From: Hungatella sp.
Lineage (GTDB): Bacteria; Bacillota; Clostridia; Lachnospirales; Lachnospiraceae
DNA: 38,603 nt
Assembly: GCA_022795805.1 (NCBI GenBank)
Contig: JAAWHK010000015.1
Location: forward strand, 1-38,603
Direction of reading: 5' to 3'
Part shown: positions 1 through 10,720 of the stretch, in pieces
Numbering within the stretch: position 1 is the first letter of the stretch
Layout: the number at the start of each line of letters is the position of its first letter
The notes under the pieces: model-generated
What the model was told of the DNA's origin: nothing
Seen by the model: only the letters and a program-made list of their open reading frames with translations
Databases searched by the model: none
Made by a program: the position numbers and the translations under genes

Positions 1-62
1 CCTGAAACAAATGCCTCCATATCCTGCTCCTGTCTGTCCCCCACATGCACAACACACCACAT
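1..62 (-). CDS. Possible 5' end of a gene cut by the window edge
   Basis: A minus-strand frame opens with ATG at 62 and stays open to position 1. It reads MWCVVHVGDRQEQDMEAFVS. The stretch VVHVGDRQEQD resembles the Asp-containing motif of HAD-type phosphatases (hhhhGD...D), but 20 residues cannot establish that. A GGAG lies about 10 nt upstream, which is a reasonable ribosome binding site distance. The other minus frames here also lack early stops, so chance is a real alternative. The sequence left of the window would decide it. Confidence 0.2.
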   Translation of the reverse strand, partial: MWCVVHVGDRQEQDMEAFVS

Positions 63-108
63 AAAGCATCCACTCCAATCCCTTTTAGGGCTATTCGGGC
101 AAAAAGGT

Positions 109-133
109 TCGCTTAACTGGTAGTTAAGCGACA
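109..133. repeat. Palindromic repeat, copy 1
   Basis: This is a perfect palindrome with 10-bp arms (109-118 and 122-131) and a GGT loop. The 25 bases 109-133 occur again, exactly and in inverted orientation, at 296-320. A T-rich stretch follows on the plus strand and T5 follows on the minus strand, so it could act as a transcription terminator in either direction. It could also be one arm of an inverted repeat pair. Confidence 0.7.
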
Positions 134-217
134 TTTCTTTTACAGGAATTCATGCAAATTAGAGAAAAAATAAGAATTTCTTTCGCTTTTTAGAGTTTGA
201 CTGCCAATTTCATGCAG

Positions 218-246
218 TTGACATCCACAGAAAATGATGTTACAAT
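218..246 (+). promoter_or_regulatory. Strong sigma-A-type promoter, orphan
   Basis: TTGACA (218-223), a 17-bp spacer and TACAAT (241-246) form a near-consensus housekeeping promoter, with a TG extension just before the -10. It fires rightward. The predicted start is near 253, and the only downstream element is the palindrome at 291-327, after which the 3' end of the lipoprotein gene lies on the opposite strand. No plus-strand gene follows, so it may make a short RNA of about 75 nt, antisense RNA, or be part of a switchable segment. Confidence 0.6.
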
Positions 247-290
247 GAAAAACGTTACAGAAATATAAAAAGATTTATTTATGACAAATA

Positions 291-327
291 AAAAGTGTCG
301 CTTAACTACCAGTTAAGCGACACTTTT
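291..327 (-). terminator. Terminator-like perfect hairpin after the glycan operon
   Basis: Perfect 17-bp arms (291-307 and 311-327) enclose an ACC loop. On the minus strand it lies 29 nt past the stop of the lipoprotein gene and the 3' arm ends in a T-run, as expected of an intrinsic terminator. Its core is the inverted second copy of the repeat at 109-133. Confidence 0.7.
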
Positions 328-355
328 CTGACTTCCGTCTCCACCCCCCCAAAAC

Positions 356-2014
356 CTACTCCTGATACTCCGCAATCATCTCCTCAAGGGAGGCCAGTCC
401 TTCCAGCTCATCCATCATCCGGTTATACCCCAGCCTGTCAAGCTCCGCCAGGTACTCATTCCAGGTGGCATCCACATCAATCTGTCCCAGAATGGCCTGG
501 GTCCGGTAGCTGGCCACATATGCGTCCAGATCCCCGCTGATCTCCTGATATATCTTCTCATAGTTCGTTTCATTGGCCAGATCCGTCTTGTAGGGCCTGT
601 GCTGCCATTTCATCCACGAACCGTTTTCACCCTTTGACCAATACTTGCCGCCGGCCTTAAAAAGTTCCTCCTCCCCGACCCATCTGGTTACCTCCTCCGT
701 CTGACCGAACTGACTGAAGCTCCAGGTTCCCTTGTCTCCGGAATTTAAGTTGTTGATCTTTATGGGCGTTTCGCCGGTCTCATCCCATTTCCAGTCCACA
801 TCCTTCTCACCGAACATCAGCTGGGCCGTAACTTCCCTGTCCCCCGCGCCAAAAATCGTGTAGTTAAAAAATTCCAGGATCTTTGCCAGCTTCTCGTCGT
901 CCACATCGGCATTGACAAAAAACTTTCCGTATGCCGGAGTCGGGTTCACAACGGCCCTCACCTCGCCGCCGTCAGGCCTGATACCTGGTGTAGCCAGTAT
1001 CTTTGCATCGGGATCCCTCTCAAGAAGCGTAAGTGGCGGCCTGTCCACTGCCCAGCTGTTTAACGCATTAGTTGAACTGATCCAGTAGCCGGAGGCACCT
1101 GTGTTCACCTTGTCCCAGCCCAGGGTCCTGTCATTGCTGATGATCTCAGGATCCAGAAGATTCCTCCTGTACAGCTCCTGAAATCCCTTTAAAAACTCCT
1201 TATATTCATCCAGCGCATAGCTTTGCTCCGCCCTTCCGTCCGCATTGTTGATCTCCTTGGCAAATCCGTAAGCAGAGTAGAACTGTCCCAGCTGACCCAC
1301 TCTCCAGTCAGGCGCCACCGCTCCCAGGGTGTCATTCTTTCCGTTTCCGTCCGGGTCGTCATTGACAAACGCATCCATGATCTCAATAAATTTGCTCAGC
1401 TCGATCCCGTCGGAGGCCACGTAAAGCCGGTCGGAAACCTGCTCCACCTCAACCCCCGGGTCGATCCCCAGGTTTTCGATCCAGTCATACCGATAGAAAT
1501 CACCTGGAAGATAGTAATCCACAAACTGGAACGTCACCCCCGCCAGGTAGATAAATTCATCCTCGTTTTCCGGATCCAGCACCATCTTGTAGATCAGGGG
1601 ATTGGCTTCATAGTACTCTAAAAGTTTGGGACAGTATTTCTCCACCATGGATCTGGGGATCGTCCGTATCAGCTCCTGTTCCTGCATCCAGCTGGGATTC
1701 TTCTCATCCGTCCACATACAGTCCGGCATCTCCCCGGAAGCCAGCAGAAGGTCGATGGTGTCCGGCGTCTCCGCCTTCTCCACGGTTATGTTGATATTCA
1801 ATGCGTCCTCGATCATTTTCTCCGCAAACGAGCCGTCCTCATAATCGGAAAAACACCAGTATCCCGTATACGTAATATCATACGTCTTGTCCGGGTCCGG
1901 CTCCCCGTATTCCCCACCGGCCTGGGTACCGTTTGCAGAACCGGAGCAGCCCGACATGGCAATGGCTGTACACAGTGTTAACGGCAGCGCTCTTTTATAT
2001 GTTTTCTTCATCAT
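356..2014 (-). CDS. Extracellular sugar-binding lipoprotein of a CUT1 ABC importer (LplA-like)
   Basis: The 552-residue product starts at ATG 2014 (MMKKTYKRALPL), preceded by AAAGGAGAG at about 9 nt; an upstream in-frame ATG at 2053 has no such site. A short basic N-terminus, a hydrophobic segment and the lipobox MSGC near residue 22 mark it as a membrane-anchored lipoprotein. The mature part has the acidic, Trp/Tyr-rich character and length (about 550 aa) of the large solute-binding proteins found with LplB/YtcP permeases. It is the last gene of the minus-strand operon, 185 bp behind the sialidase-like gene. It would deliver an oligosaccharide to the two permeases. The exact ligand is not visible; the neighbouring beta-galactosidase suggests a galactoside-containing glycan. 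Confidence 0.85.
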   Translation of the reverse strand: MMKKTYKRALPLTLCTAIAMSGCSGSANGTQAGGEYGEPDPDKTYDITYTGYWCFSDYEDGSFAEKMIEDALNINITVEKAETPDTIDLLLASGEMPDCMWTDEKNPSWMQEQELIRTIPRSMVEKYCPKLLEYYEANPLIYKMVLDPENEDEFIYLAGVTFQFVDYYLPGDFYRYDWIENLGIDPGVEVEQVSDRLYVASDGIELSKFIEIMDAFVNDDPDGNGKNDTLGAVAPDWRVGQLGQFYSAYGFAKEINNADGRAEQSYALDEYKEFLKGFQELYRRNLLDPEIISNDRTLGWDKVNTGASGYWISSTNALNSWAVDRPPLTLLERDPDAKILATPGIRPDGGEVRAVVNPTPAYGKFFVNADVDDEKLAKILEFFNYTIFGAGDREVTAQLMFGEKDVDWKWDETGETPIKINNLNSGDKGTWSFSQFGQTEEVTRWVGEEELFKAGGKYWSKGENGSWMKWQHRPYKTDLANETNYEKIYQEISGDLDAYVASYRTQAILGQIDVDATWNEYLAELDRLGYNRMMDELEGLASLEEMIAEYQE

Positions 2015-2199
2015 GTTCAATCTCTCCTTTAACTCCCTGCCGCAGGCAGACACGCCGGCGGCAGGCTCATCATTTTCTCACTCCGGCTTTTGTCCGCCCT
2101 TTTTTCGGACATCCCCCGGCCCTTCTGACCTACATGTATCACGGCCTTTCTCATCCCATCCCCGGGTCTTTGCCCTCCGTCGTGGGCATGCCGGCAGGC

Positions 2200-3336
2200 T
2201 CACGCCTTATCTGCCCTTTTCAGGCTTTCCAGCTCCTCTCTCTCAATCCGTCTTATTCTGGTCCGCGCCAGACAGCTTCCGTCCTCCGATCCTCCGGCAT
2301 TGTACCCCAGAAGCATACAGTCCTCCAGAAAACCGATTGCACAGTAGCAGTATCCTCGGTTATCCTCCGCCTCAAAAGCCACGGCGTCCGTAAAGGTCTG
2401 TCCGTTGTCACGGCTGACGGCGATGACGCAGGGCGTACGCCCTCCCGTAAAGAATTCCGTCTTCTCCCGCCCGTTGTATTCAGGGACGGGATTCCACACC
2501 GCCCAGATATCTCCGTTCTTATCCCGCTTCATGCTCAGAGGACTGTTGGGGGAAGTAAAACGGGAAGGTTCCGGCCCGGTCCACGTGTTTCCGTTGTCTG
2601 TGGAGTACATCTCAAACTGCCTTCCCAGATCCGTCCTGGCAAATCCCCACAAAATTCCCCCGCCAAGCTCAAGCACCCCCGGCTCCTGAAGTCCTGACGT
2701 GCAGTTTCTCATGTAAGGCATACAGCATTTTCCCGCTGCCGTCTGCCACGTATACCCGTCATCGTCAGAATAGAAGAAGACTGCCTCCGACCTGTAATCC
2801 AAAAAGTGCCTCTCCTCCCCGCCGTCCTCTTTCTCCCCCAGCCGTCCTGTCCTGTGACACGCAGCCGGGATCAGGATCCTTTTGCTCTCAAGCCTTACCA
2901 CCCTGTCGTTGTTAACCACAAAGAACCCTTCCTGGGGGGTGCACAGCACTCTCTCCCCCCAGGTCTGTCCGTCATCTGCCGACCGCCTGACATACATCTG
3001 CATCATGGTGTATGTGTGGCGCACCAGATAGAACAGGCCTATATCCCCGTTTTCCATGTCCAGGAGGGAAAGGGACATGATGTTGACCCCGTTCTCTCCC
3101 TCGCAGGTCAGAAGAATCCTCTCTTCTCCAAAACTTCTCCCTCCGTCTCTGGACACCACGGCACAAATGTCCGAAGCCTCCCAGTCCTCACACCCTTTCC
3201 CTTTAAACCGGCTGTACACAAACATCACAGAACCGTCCTTAAGGCTTATAAACGCACCCTCGCTGTTGCGGGGATTTTTCTTCTCTTTTGACGGTCCAAA
3301 CTCCGCCACAATACTTCCCAGCTGTCTTTTCTCCAT
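2200..3336 (-). CDS. Cytoplasmic sialidase-fold (BNR/Asp-box) protein
   Basis: The 378-residue protein carries five Asp boxes of the S-x-D-x-G-x-[TS]-[WF] type: SRDGGRSF, SADDGQTW, SDDDGYTW, STDNGNTW and SRDNGQTF. These indicate a six-bladed sialidase-like beta-propeller. There is no signal peptide, so it acts inside the cell. The usual N-terminal sialidase motif (F/Y)RIP is not evident; the matching region reads NPRNSEGAF, so true sialidase activity is doubtful. The start at 3336 has a perfect AAAGGAGGATAA leader. It lies 26 bp after the second permease and upstream of the binding protein, implying work on an imported glycan. It could be a hydrolase of a non-sialic sugar or a neuraminidase relative. 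Fold confidence is high and substrate confidence low. Confidence 0.75.
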   Translation of the reverse strand: MEKRQLGSIVAEFGPSKEKKNPRNSEGAFISLKDGSVMFVYSRFKGKGCEDWEASDICAVVSRDGGRSFGEERILLTCEGENGVNIMSLSLLDMENGDIGLFYLVRHTYTMMQMYVRRSADDGQTWGERVLCTPQEGFFVVNNDRVVRLESKRILIPAACHRTGRLGEKEDGGEERHFLDYRSEAVFFYSDDDGYTWQTAAGKCCMPYMRNCTSGLQEPGVLELGGGILWGFARTDLGRQFEMYSTDNGNTWTGPEPSRFTSPNSPLSMKRDKNGDIWAVWNPVPEYNGREKTEFFTGGRTPCVIAVSRDNGQTFTDAVAFEAEDNRGYCYCAIGFLEDCMLLGYNAGGSEDGSCLARTRIRRIEREELESLKRADKA

Positions 3337-3362
3337 TTATCCTCCTTTAAATGCTTCCGTCG

Positions 3363-4280
3363 TCATCCCTTCACTGCTCCGACCATGATCCCCTGCACAA
3401 AATACTTCTGCAGAAACGGGTATACCGCCACGATCGGCAGCACAACCAAAATGGTCGTAGCGGCTTTTATCGTATCCGGATTGCTGTCCACCAAAGTACC
3501 TATGGCCTCCACCCCCGATGCCGCGGTGGACGTGGACGCGGTCAGGCTGTCCAGCATTCTCCTGAGCAGGTACTGCAAAGTTGTCAGATTGGCTGACCGC
3601 CGGCAGTACACCATATTATCAAACCAAGCATTCCACTGTCCCACCATCTGCCACAGGGCCACCGTGGCGATAACCGGTTTGGACAGAGGCATGATGATGG
3701 ACGTAAAAATCCGTACCTGAGACGCTCCGTCGATGGATGCAGCCTCCTCCATGCCCTTGTCGATGGAGAAGAAATAATTCCTGATAATGATCGTGTTGTA
3801 GATGGAAAATCCCGTCGGCAGCACATACACCATAAAATTGTTCAAAAGGCCCAGCCTCTTCATGTTCAGGTAAGCGGGAATCATGCCCGCTGAAAAGAAC
3901 ATGGGAATGAGAAGTACCGCCGTGATAAACCTTCTGAACGGCATCTCCGTCCTGGTGAGAGAGTAGGCCGCCATGCAGCACACGATGGCGTGAACCACGG
4001 TTCCTACGACCGTCCTTAAAACCGACACCACAAAGGCCATGATGATCTCATTGTCCTGGAAGCAGTATTTGTATGCGTCCAGGGTCCACACCTTCGGGAA
4101 CAGGTTGATGTGCATATAGGAAATATCCTGTGCCCTGGAAAATGACCGCACCACCACATCCCAGAAAGGAAGCAGTATGGTGATGCAAAATGCGATCATG
4201 AACACCGTATTGACCACATCGAACGCCCGGCTTCCCGCGGACTGCTTCATCTTTATTCTCTTAACTTCCTCACGTGCCAT
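3363..4280 (-). CDS. Sugar ABC transporter permease (YtcP/LplC type, CUT1)
   Basis: The start is placed at ATG 4280 (MAREEVKRIKMKQSAG), 5 nt after AAAGGAGA; the longer frame beginning at 4352 would run into the upstream gene and lacks a site. The product is 305 residues. It shows about six hydrophobic segments, beginning with FDVVNTVFMIAFCITILLPF. The permease EAA loop is visible as MEEAASIDGASQVRIFTSII. Its C-terminus (KYFVQGIMVGAVKG) is typical of this permease family. It pairs with the permease 22 bp upstream to form the membrane channel for the lipoprotein encoded at the operon end. No ATPase is encoded here, so a shared MsmX-like ATPase is inferred. Confidence 0.9.
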   Translation of the reverse strand: MAREEVKRIKMKQSAGSRAFDVVNTVFMIAFCITILLPFWDVVVRSFSRAQDISYMHINLFPKVWTLDAYKYCFQDNEIIMAFVVSVLRTVVGTVVHAIVCCMAAYSLTRTEMPFRRFITAVLLIPMFFSAGMIPAYLNMKRLGLLNNFMVYVLPTGFSIYNTIIIRNYFFSIDKGMEEAASIDGASQVRIFTSIIMPLSKPVIATVALWQMVGQWNAWFDNMVYCRRSANLTTLQYLLRRMLDSLTASTSTAASGVEAIGTLVDSNPDTIKAATTILVVLPIVAVYPFLQKYFVQGIMVGAVKG

Positions 4281-4302
4281 AAAAATCTCCTTTCCCTGTG
4301 GA

Positions 4303-5241
4303 CTAAATAATCTTGTATTCCGGGTTGGCCTTTCTGGCAAACCAGTTGGCAATCATCACCAGCGCCAGGCTGACCACATTCTGGAACAGGCCGATGGCTG
4401 TGGAGAAGTCGTACCGGCTCTCCACCATACCTTTTCGATATACATAGGTGGAAATAACATCCGCGGTCTGGTATGTAGCGTCATTGTACAGGTTGAATAC
4501 CGGATCAAACCCCACGCTCACCAGACTTCCGATGTTCAGAATCAGCATGGTGCACATGGTTGGGAACATGGCCGGCAGAGTGATATAGAGAACTCTGTGG
4601 AACCGGTTGGCCCCGTCGATGGCCGCCGCGTCGTACATGGTCGTGTCAATGCCCGATATGGTAGCCAGGTAGATAACAATGCTGTACCCGGTGGTCTTCC
4701 ACAGGTTGGCAATGAGGTAAATAGGCACAAACATGTCCTTCTGAGCCATAAAGTAGAGAGGCTTTTCCAGGACTCCCATCTTAATAAGGATCGCGTTCAC
4801 CACACCGCCTGTGGGGGACAAAAGCTGATACACAAAGGTGCCCACCACGACCCAGGAAAGAAAATGGGGCATATAGGTTATGGTCTGTACCACGCTCTTA
4901 AACCTGGTGTTTACAATCTCGTTTACAAGCAGCGTGAAGATAATGGTCACCGGAAATGTGGTCAGAAGGGTCAGAATACTGATTTTCAGCGTATTCCCCA
5001 ACACCCTGTAAAAATTAGGATCCGAAAACAGCGCCTGGAAATGTTTGAGTCCCACCCACTGGCTGCCTTCGATGCCTCTCGCCATCTTGTAATCCTTAAA
5101 TGCTATAACAAGGCCTTCCATGGGCATGTAGCAGAACAGAATCACAAGGATAATTGCCGGAAGCAGAAACATGTAAAAAGGCAGATATTTCCTCAGCTCT
5201 TTTTTCAGATCTCTGGTTCCTGTACGTTTCGTTTTCCCCAT
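4303..5241 (-). CDS. Sugar ABC transporter permease (LplB type, CUT1)
   Basis: The 312-residue inner-membrane protein starts with a basic cytoplasmic tail followed by YLPFYMFLLPAIILVILF, the usual first membrane segment of LplB-like permeases. The EAA loop appears as YDAAAIDGANRFHRVLYITLP, the ATPase contact site. The C-terminal RKANPEYKII is also family-typical. The ribosome binding site AAAGGAAGG lies upstream of ATG 5241. A 121-bp gap containing a GC-rich hairpin separates it from the beta-galactosidase gene, so expression may be lower than that gene. It is the first of the two permeases of this importer. Confidence 0.9.
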   Translation of the reverse strand: MGKTKRTGTRDLKKELRKYLPFYMFLLPAIILVILFCYMPMEGLVIAFKDYKMARGIEGSQWVGLKHFQALFSDPNFYRVLGNTLKISILTLLTTFPVTIIFTLLVNEIVNTRFKSVVQTITYMPHFLSWVVVGTFVYQLLSPTGGVVNAILIKMGVLEKPLYFMAQKDMFVPIYLIANLWKTTGYSIVIYLATISGIDTTMYDAAAIDGANRFHRVLYITLPAMFPTMCTMLILNIGSLVSVGFDPVFNLYNDATYQTADVISTYVYRKGMVESRYDFSTAIGLFQNVVSLALVMIANWFARKANPEYKII

Positions 5242-5299
5242 TATATCCTTCCTTTCTTAACTAACAAATCTGTCTGTCACCTGAAACTGTTTTATTCCA

Positions 5300-5320
5300 A
5301 TGCGCCCGGGCGCATTTTTT
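5300..5320. terminator. GC-rich hairpin between beta-galactosidase and permease genes
   Basis: A 16-bp perfect palindrome (5300-5315) lies in the gap between the first and second operon genes. On the plus strand it is followed by a T-run. On the minus strand, the direction of the operon, no T-run follows, so it more likely causes partial termination, mRNA processing or 3'-end protection than full termination. Confidence 0.45.
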
Positions 5321-5362
5321 CTTTATGATCCCCCGATAGCCTGGCCAAACCTTCGGGAAACC

Positions 5363-8659
<3,297 letters not shown>

Positions 8660-8694
8660 TTAATAGTAAACTTTACCGCAACGGAGGATTTTCC

Positions 8695-9540
8695 ATGTAT
8701 ATGAATTCCGGATACCTGCACAACTCCCTGGTGGATTTCAAGGACAAGACCAGACCTCTGGTCGTAGGCAGCTGCGGAACCTACCGCCTGTACACCAGAC
8801 CCAGGCTCCCCACCTACCGCCCCAGAGGCCGCATTGATTTTCAGATCCTGTACATCGCCGCCGGGAAGGCCCACTTTTTTCTGGACGACCAGGATGTGGT
8901 GGTCACGGCCGGCCATATGGTTCTGTACCAGCCCAAGGAGATGCAGCGATATGTCTACTATGGAGTTGACCAGACAGAAGTGTTCTGGGTTCATTTCACC
9001 GGAAGCGATGTGAAGAATATTTTGAAAAGTTACAACATCCCCCTGACCGGCCACGTGTTTTACACCGGCCAGTTCCCCGAATACCAGAACCTGTTCCAGA
9101 AGATGATTCAGGAACTTCAGATGTGCAGACCTCATTACGAGGAGCTGCTGTCTTTGCATCTGCGCCACCTTTTCATCCTTATCAGCCGGCAGCTCACCGG
9201 CGGCCATAAGGCCCCGGAGTACGTACAGAACGAGATGGAGGCGGCTATACGCCATTTCAGCGAGAATTACAATACGGACATTATCATCGACGAGTACGCG
9301 GCCAGCATGCACAGGAGCACCGCCTGGTTCATCCGCAGTTTCAAACAGTATACCGGCATGACCCCCATGCAGTACATCATCTCCGTGCGCATTGAAAATG
9401 CCCAGCGTCTGCTGGGCACCCTGGATTACAATGTGACGGAGGTGGCTTCCATCGTGGGGTACGACAATCCCCTGTATTTCAGCCGGCTGTTCAAAAAACA
9501 GACGGGGATGGCCCCTACGGATTATCGGAAGAATCTGTAA
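8695..9540 (+). CDS. AraC-family transcriptional regulator of the glycan locus
   Basis: The 281-residue protein starts at ATG 8695, 7 nt after ACGGAGGA. The N-terminal half (to about 150) has the beta-rich pattern of an AraC ligand-binding cupin (RIDFQILYIAAGKAHFFLDD, GHMVLYQPKEMQRY). The C-terminal 100 residues hold two helix-turn-helix units: IIIDEYAASMHRSTAWFIRSFKQYTGMTPMQY, then VTEVASIVGYDNPLYFSRLFKKQTGM, ending PTDYRKN, a classic AraC/XylS signature. It is divergent from the beta-galactosidase operon with 137 bp between start codons and most likely activates that operon in response to a sugar. It is the last gene before the accessory island. Confidence 0.9.
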   Translation: MYMNSGYLHNSLVDFKDKTRPLVVGSCGTYRLYTRPRLPTYRPRGRIDFQILYIAAGKAHFFLDDQDVVVTAGHMVLYQPKEMQRYVYYGVDQTEVFWVHFTGSDVKNILKSYNIPLTGHVFYTGQFPEYQNLFQKMIQELQMCRPHYEELLSLHLRHLFILISRQLTGGHKAPEYVQNEMEAAIRHFSENYNTDIIIDEYAASMHRSTAWFIRSFKQYTGMTPMQYIISVRIENAQRLLGTLDYNVTEVASIVGYDNPLYFSRLFKKQTGMAPTDYRKNL

Positions 9541-9550
9541 ATCTGAGGAG

Positions 9551-9720
9551 AAAGTAGTCAAGACCACCGGCTTAGCCGGTGGCTTGCCTGAACCCTATAA
9601 GGGTTCTTTTCCGGCTCTGGGTCTAAAGACTCGTCGAGTAGTTCGCCAATCGCAACGTCATTTACTTACTAAGCCCTGAAGGGCTTATCTTATTTGACGC
9701 TTACGTTGTATCGGCATGTT
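9551..9720. mobile_element. IS200/IS605-like hairpin end or non-autonomous element
   Basis: A run of hairpins starts 10 bp after the AraC-type stop. They are CCACCGGC-TTA-GCCGGTGG (9564-9582, extended by CAAG/CTTG), AACCCT-ATA-AGGGTT (9591-9605) and TAAGCCCT-GA-AGGGCTTA (9670-9687), with AACGT/ACGTT outer pairing around the last. Subterminal imperfect hairpins of this style mark the ends of IS200/IS605-family elements, and such 3' ends can also encode the guide-like omega RNA of TnpB. No tnpA or tnpB gene is present, so this is either a solo right end, a remnant, or a short element mobilised in trans. The exact ends are not defined. Confidence 0.5.
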
Positions 9721-9791
9721 TGCGCTTTTAAATTTTTGCATTTCATCCAATAAAAAAACTCCATTCAACAATTTTAGGGGTGCCAAATAAA

Positions 9792-9831
9792 GGTACGCAG
9801 TGTACAATATTTACGTACCGCCTTTTTGGCG
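9792..9831 (-). terminator. Terminator region of the RHH-like gene
   Basis: Two hairpins follow the stop on the minus strand: CGCC/GGCG around an A-run (9819-9831) and GGTACG/CGTACC (9792-9819), the latter followed by TTTATTT on the minus strand. This fits an intrinsic terminator. Confidence 0.45.
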
Positions 9832-9837
9832 TGTGCT

Positions 9838-10056
9838 TTATAGGATGTTGGCAACTTTCTCAGGGTAGCAACGTCCTATTTCTTTTAGCTCATTGTGAAG
9901 ATTATTAACCATTTCTTCAAGTAGTACTGTTTGGGTCTTTCCTGTAATCCCTGAACATTCTTGAAATTTTTTTGCTGTTCTTTCTGTTGCCCTTAATGAA
10001 ATACGCTTGTTTTTTGGTTCTTCTCCAACAATGGGTCTTCCCGTTTTAGGTGACAA
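9838..10056 (-). CDS. Small ribbon-helix-helix-like protein
   Basis: The start is set at TTG 10056 (SPKTGRPIVGEEPKNKRISLR), 6-7 nt after AAGGAGGTGAG. The nine extra codons up to ATG 10083 would be a translation of that ribosome binding site. The 72-residue product begins with the KTGRP..PK.KRISLR pattern seen in many small Firmicute DNA-binding proteins. It has a short beta strand (KRISLRAT) followed by two helices (ERTAKKFQECSGITGKTQT and VLLEEMVNNLHNELKEIG), as in Arc/CopG-type proteins. A role as a small repressor or antitoxin-like protein is inferred. It is divergent from the Panacea/MazF-like pair with a short shared control region. Its AT-richness matches the island. Confidence 0.6.
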   Translation of the reverse strand: MSPKTGRPIVGEEPKNKRISLRATERTAKKFQECSGITGKTQTVLLEEMVNNLHNELKEIGRCYPEKVANIL

Positions 10057-10151
10057 CTTCTCACCTCCTTTTTGGCTACCCATAAGTCAACCACTTTTTT
10101 CAAAAAAATTAGGCAATGGTTCTATTTTCCTCATTTTTTAAAAAAGATATG

Positions 10152-10190
10152 TTGTAATATCCTTAAAATATGGTATCATAGGAGTATAAT
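10152..10190 (+). promoter_or_regulatory. Promoter of the Panacea/MazF-like pair
   Basis: TTGTAA (10152-10157), a 16-bp spacer and TATCAT (10174-10179) precede the antitoxin gene. A consensus TATAAT at 10185-10190 is an alternative -10 with a poor -35. A GGGAGGTG site precedes ATG 10229. Confidence 0.45.
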
Positions 10191-10228
10191 GAGGCATATT
10201 ATTATCATACAAACAGGGAGGTGCTTAC

Positions 10229-10720
10229 ATGGAAAGGGTTGTTGATGTCGCCCAATATATCTATGATGAATATAAGCGGCAATCTGGAGAAATCATCGAT
10301 GAAATGAAGCTGCACAAACTACTTTATTTTGTCCAACGTGAATCAATTGCTCTTACAAATGAACCCATGTTTCCAGAACATTTTGAAGGTTGGAAATATG
10401 GCCCAGTATGCAAAGAGGTACGTGCCAGTTTTGACGTAGATGGCATGAATGTGTCAAACATAAGAAAAATATCACTTGAAAGCGCCTATATTGCCAAGAA
10501 TATCATTTTGCAATATGGAGCATTAGCGTCATGGAAACTAAGTGAAATATCTCACAATGAATTATCTTGGAAAAATTCTCGAAAAGGTTTACAGCCAGGT
10601 CAAAACGGGAATGCTGTAATCTCGATCGAAGATATCCGAAAAGATGCGGAAAATGTTAGACCCTATGACTCCGTATGGGATATGTATTACGATGAATTTG
10701 AGGATGCGGAGGTTGTTTAA
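10229..10720 (+). CDS. Panacea-domain (DUF4065) protein, probable antitoxin
   Basis: The 163-residue protein shows the Panacea pattern: VVDVAQYIYDEY, then MKLHKLLYFVQRESIAL, then FEGWKYGPVCKEVRASF, and a later W-K-NSRKGLQPG stretch. Panacea domains (also in SocA/GepA-type proteins) are established as antitoxin domains that neutralise many unrelated toxins. The next gene starts directly after this stop codon (10718-10720 TAA, ATG 10721), with its ribosome binding site inside this gene, so the two are co-translated. The antitoxin-first order is the usual type II arrangement. The AT-rich sequence and location beside mobile remnants suggest acquisition by transfer. The antitoxin role is inferred from family and context. 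Confidence 0.8.
   Translation: MERVVDVAQYIYDEYKRQSGEIIDEMKLHKLLYFVQRESIALTNEPMFPEHFEGWKYGPVCKEVRASFDVDGMNVSNIRKISLESAYIAKNIILQYGALASWKLSEISHNELSWKNSRKGLQPGQNGNAVISIEDIRKDAENVRPYDSVWDMYYDEFEDAEVV

Noticed and set aside
295-540. Plus-strand frame starting inside the palindrome
   Set aside because: It begins within the hairpin, has no ribosome binding site and overlaps the 3' end of the lipoprotein gene in antisense.
2051-2206. Repeated GCCGGC/CAGGCTCA stretches in the gap between sialidase-like and lipoprotein genes
   Set aside because: Two short GC-rich matches (near 2055 and 2190) in a GC-rich gap; too short and imperfect to call a repeat element.
4177-5328. Plus-strand frame of 383 codons
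   Set aside because: It lies antisense to the two permease genes and has a His/Gln-rich shadow composition without a ribosome binding site.
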